Below, piece after piece: positions 61,924 through 64,000 of a stretch of 64,000 nt of DNA. Below the pieces are notes generated by a model. It was not told where the DNA came from. It saw only the letters and a program-made list of their open reading frames with translations, and ran no database searches. Both the position numbers and the translations under genes were made by a program. How positions within the stretch are numbered: the first letter of the stretch is position 1; each line of letters begins with the position of its first letter. The DNA is from Bradysia coprophila (lineage: Eukaryota; Arthropoda; Insecta; Diptera; Sciaridae): the NCBI RefSeq assembly GCF_014529535.1, contig NW_023503423.1, positions 6,186,473 to 6,250,472 on the forward strand, written 5' to 3'.

Positions 61924-62433
61924 ATGTTCTTATTTTTTGTTATTGCGTTGCTAACTCTGAGCTACTTGTGGCTAAGAAATCGTTATTCGTATTGGGAACG
62001 ACTCGGAGTGCCCGGCCCGAAACCAGTGTATGTGTTCGGTAATTTGCTGAAACAGTTGACTTTCCAAGAACACATCAGCATAGCCCATAAACGATGGCAT
62101 AACACGTACAACAATGTTCCATACTTGGGCTTCTACAAATTGCTGCAACCGGCGGTTATGATTCGCGACCCGGAACTGCAACGAGAAATACTCGTTAAGG
62201 CGTTCATGAACTTCCACCAAAACGATGTAACCGTTTCTGATAACGATGAGCTACTCAAAGCAAATCCGTTCTTTTCGTCCGGAGAGGAATGGCGACAGAG
62301 TAGAGCAATGTTCGGCACCTTTTTTTCGGCTAATAAAATTAAGACAGTGTTCCCAGCAATGCTGAAAGTGGGCAATGAATGGGAACAGTATGTGCGCAGC
62401 TTGGGAACGAATACGGAAATTGATGCAAAAGAT
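61924..62433 (+). CDS. Cytochrome P450, first exon (gene continues past the window)
   Basis: ATG at 61924 opens a 170-codon exon ending at a GTAAGT donor at 62434. It encodes an N-terminal membrane anchor (MFLFFVIALLTLSYLWL), the proline-rich hinge VPGPKP, and the start of the P450 fold, with the C-helix WRQSR in SSGEEWRQSRAMFGTFFSANKIK. The pattern fits a microsomal insect P450 of the CYP3 clan; CYP28-like is my best guess. The heme-binding Cys and I-helix lie beyond the window, so activity cannot be judged. The first intron carries a hAT-type insertion at 63081-63903, and no second exon is seen before 64000. The substrate is unknown; such enzymes often oxidise plant compounds or insecticides. 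Confidence 0.9.
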
Positions 62434-63080
62434 GTAAGTAAAGAGCGTTTTAGCGTTTTAGCTTAGCGTTTTATATACATTTTCATGGTTCGGGGCTGAA
62501 AACCAGGGGTTTTCTTTATCCTTTTACCCTTTTCGACCACTTATGTGAAAATGCGTACATTCCGTTTTGTATGATTGATTCTAGGCAGTTTCGCGACCTT
62601 AGACCAATCATACATAGACTGGTATTTCGTATAATAAAATACGGTCCCGACACCAGTTTGTATAAGATACAAATTACATTTCGTAAAATTTTACGCACAT
62701 TTGAATTTTTTAGTGGTGAAAAACTCACAATATCATGGCTCTACGTTAGGGAAGAGCCGTGACGCAAGTCCTAACAAACTAAAAAATTTGGGGGGAAAAA
62801 TCTGTTAAGACGAACGATTCTTCAACATTCGATGGATTGATCGGAAGTAGAACTTTAAAGCGAAATAATAAATTCACTCGATCCGATTGAGGCAACCGTC
62901 GAAACACTCTGACTCTACACTGATACTTTCCAGTGAACGGACTCGACTAACATGCAGCAAACAGAAAATGCAAATTTTTGCTTTAGGATTCGAAATTTAT
63001 TTGCCTTGTTGGTCTTAAATCTATCGGTAATCCTTGCGCTAGTAGAGTGTAGTGAATATGGGTTTTGGGTCAGTTTCGAG

Positions 63081-63903
63081 CAGGCATGAGCGCCGACGGA
63101 GAAACCTCGGCGGCGGCTAGCCGAAAAAAATTTCTCGGCGGCGGCGAAAAAGTCGGCTTGAGCCGGCTTAAAACGGCTCGGCTGGAGGTTCCTTTTAACT
63201 TTTTTTTTAAATAAAAACGTTTAGATAAATTCATGGAAAATGAACAAGTAAGCATGAAAATGAAATTGTACGGAAAGCGAAAATATAGGTAGATTAGGTT
63301 GTTCAAAGTGCAACTGGAACTGGTCTTGTTACAAGCAAGTCTCTAAGTCTAAGGTTCACTAACACGTCAAGTTTTATTGCCTCAAAACTTGAACTAAATG
63401 GAAAATCATGCTCCAGTACACTCATTTAACTCATTAAGAAAATGGTTTTCGAGAAGAAATCGAAAGCTCACGAAAATCAAGTAAAAATTGAAAAGAAAAA
63501 GAATCGAGAAAATTCGCAAAGATCGATAAAGTTTTCTCTAATTTGTGAATTAACTGATTGTGCGCCTTCGGCTCGTTCCGCAAAGGTCATTCTTGCCAAA
63601 ACAACAAACTTAGAAGCGAGGACGTAATAAACCATTCTGGAAAATTCAAGAAAATTTTCAAAATTTTGTTAATTTTGAAAAAAAAAAAATTCAAAATGTA
63701 CTTGAGCTGCTTAGGATCAACAGGAATCTCGGTTTTCAAAATTATTTCACCCATTCACCTTTCGAAATCTTTATTTCATTTTCCAGCCGTTTCAAGCCGG
63801 CTTGAGCCGTGTTTTTGGCACCGGCTAGGCTGCGGCGCGGCTTGCTCAAAAATGGCCGGCGGCGGCTTGATCGGCGGCTTATTTTCGGCGGCGCTCATGC
63901 CTG
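63081..63903. mobile_element. 823-bp complete hAT-type element in the P450 intron
   Basis: Terminal repeats CAGGCATGAGCGCC / GGCGCTCATGCCTG are flanked by the perfect 8-bp duplication GTTTCGAG (63073-63080 and 63904-63911). Both subterminal regions are rich in CGGCGG, GCCGGCTT and their complements. There is no transposase ORF. The other copy is the truncated one at 16172-16987. Confidence 0.92.
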
Positions 63904-64000
63904 GTTTCGAGTGAATCATAGAATATTTTCTCGATCGGCTTTGCTACACGGTTCAATATCCGAATGCATTCACGTTTCTTGTTTTCACCATCTGTGTTCT

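Overview
The window looks like AT-rich insect nuclear DNA, most likely from a fly (Diptera; a lower dipteran or gnat is a guess). The support is short GT..AG introns of about 55-95 bp, a chitin-binding cuticle-type gene, insect-type gene structures, and many short non-autonomous DNA transposons. Exon chains were built by hand from splice sites and reading phase. For seven multi-exon genes the summed coding length is an exact multiple of three with no internal stop, which supports the models strongly. No tRNA, rRNA, CRISPR or bacterial-type signal was seen.

Layout. 1-6.6 kb (+): 3' part of a giant secreted cuticle-type protein, with one six-cysteine chitin-binding domain between two arrays of about 60 Gly/Gln/Ala/Phe/Pro/Ser undecapeptides. 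9.1-9.75 kb (-): a small secreted coiled-coil protein. 11.3-12.4 kb: a hAT-type element with two other elements nested in it. 13.5-28.8 kb (+): a polycystin-1-like membrane protein (EGF, REJ-like region, GPS, TM, PLAT, two TM). Its 7.8-kb fifth intron contains two complete unrelated genes, the 3-hydroxyacyl-CoA dehydratase HACD3 (-) and the ribosome-biogenesis WD protein WDR46/Utp7 (+). 29.2-33.0 kb (-): an M1 aminopeptidase N. 33-43 kb: gene-poor, transposon-rich. 43.0-43.4 kb (-): an Arg/Ser-rich small ORF. 43.7-50.1 kb (-): Vps34 (class III PI 3-kinase). 52.2-53.4 kb (+): Snr1/SMARCB1. 54.1-56.0 kb (-): mitochondrial malate dehydrogenase. 56-61.9 kb: repeats and unassigned DNA. 61.9 kb to the end (+): first exon of a cytochrome P450.

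Most genes are unrelated housekeeping functions: lipid elongation, small-subunit rRNA processing, endosomal PI3P, SWI/SNF chromatin remodelling and the TCA cycle. No operon-like logic is visible. Much of the non-coding space consists of non-autonomous DNA transposons. Four hAT-type insertions keep perfect 8-bp target duplications and a fifth has an imperfect one; four elements are TA-flanked, one is TTA-flanked, and several are foldback or palindromic. I did not find a new multi-gene system. The most unusual items are the nested gene arrangement, the giant repeat cuticle protein, the three-level transposon nest, and a foldback-like element with a 12-unit tandem array.
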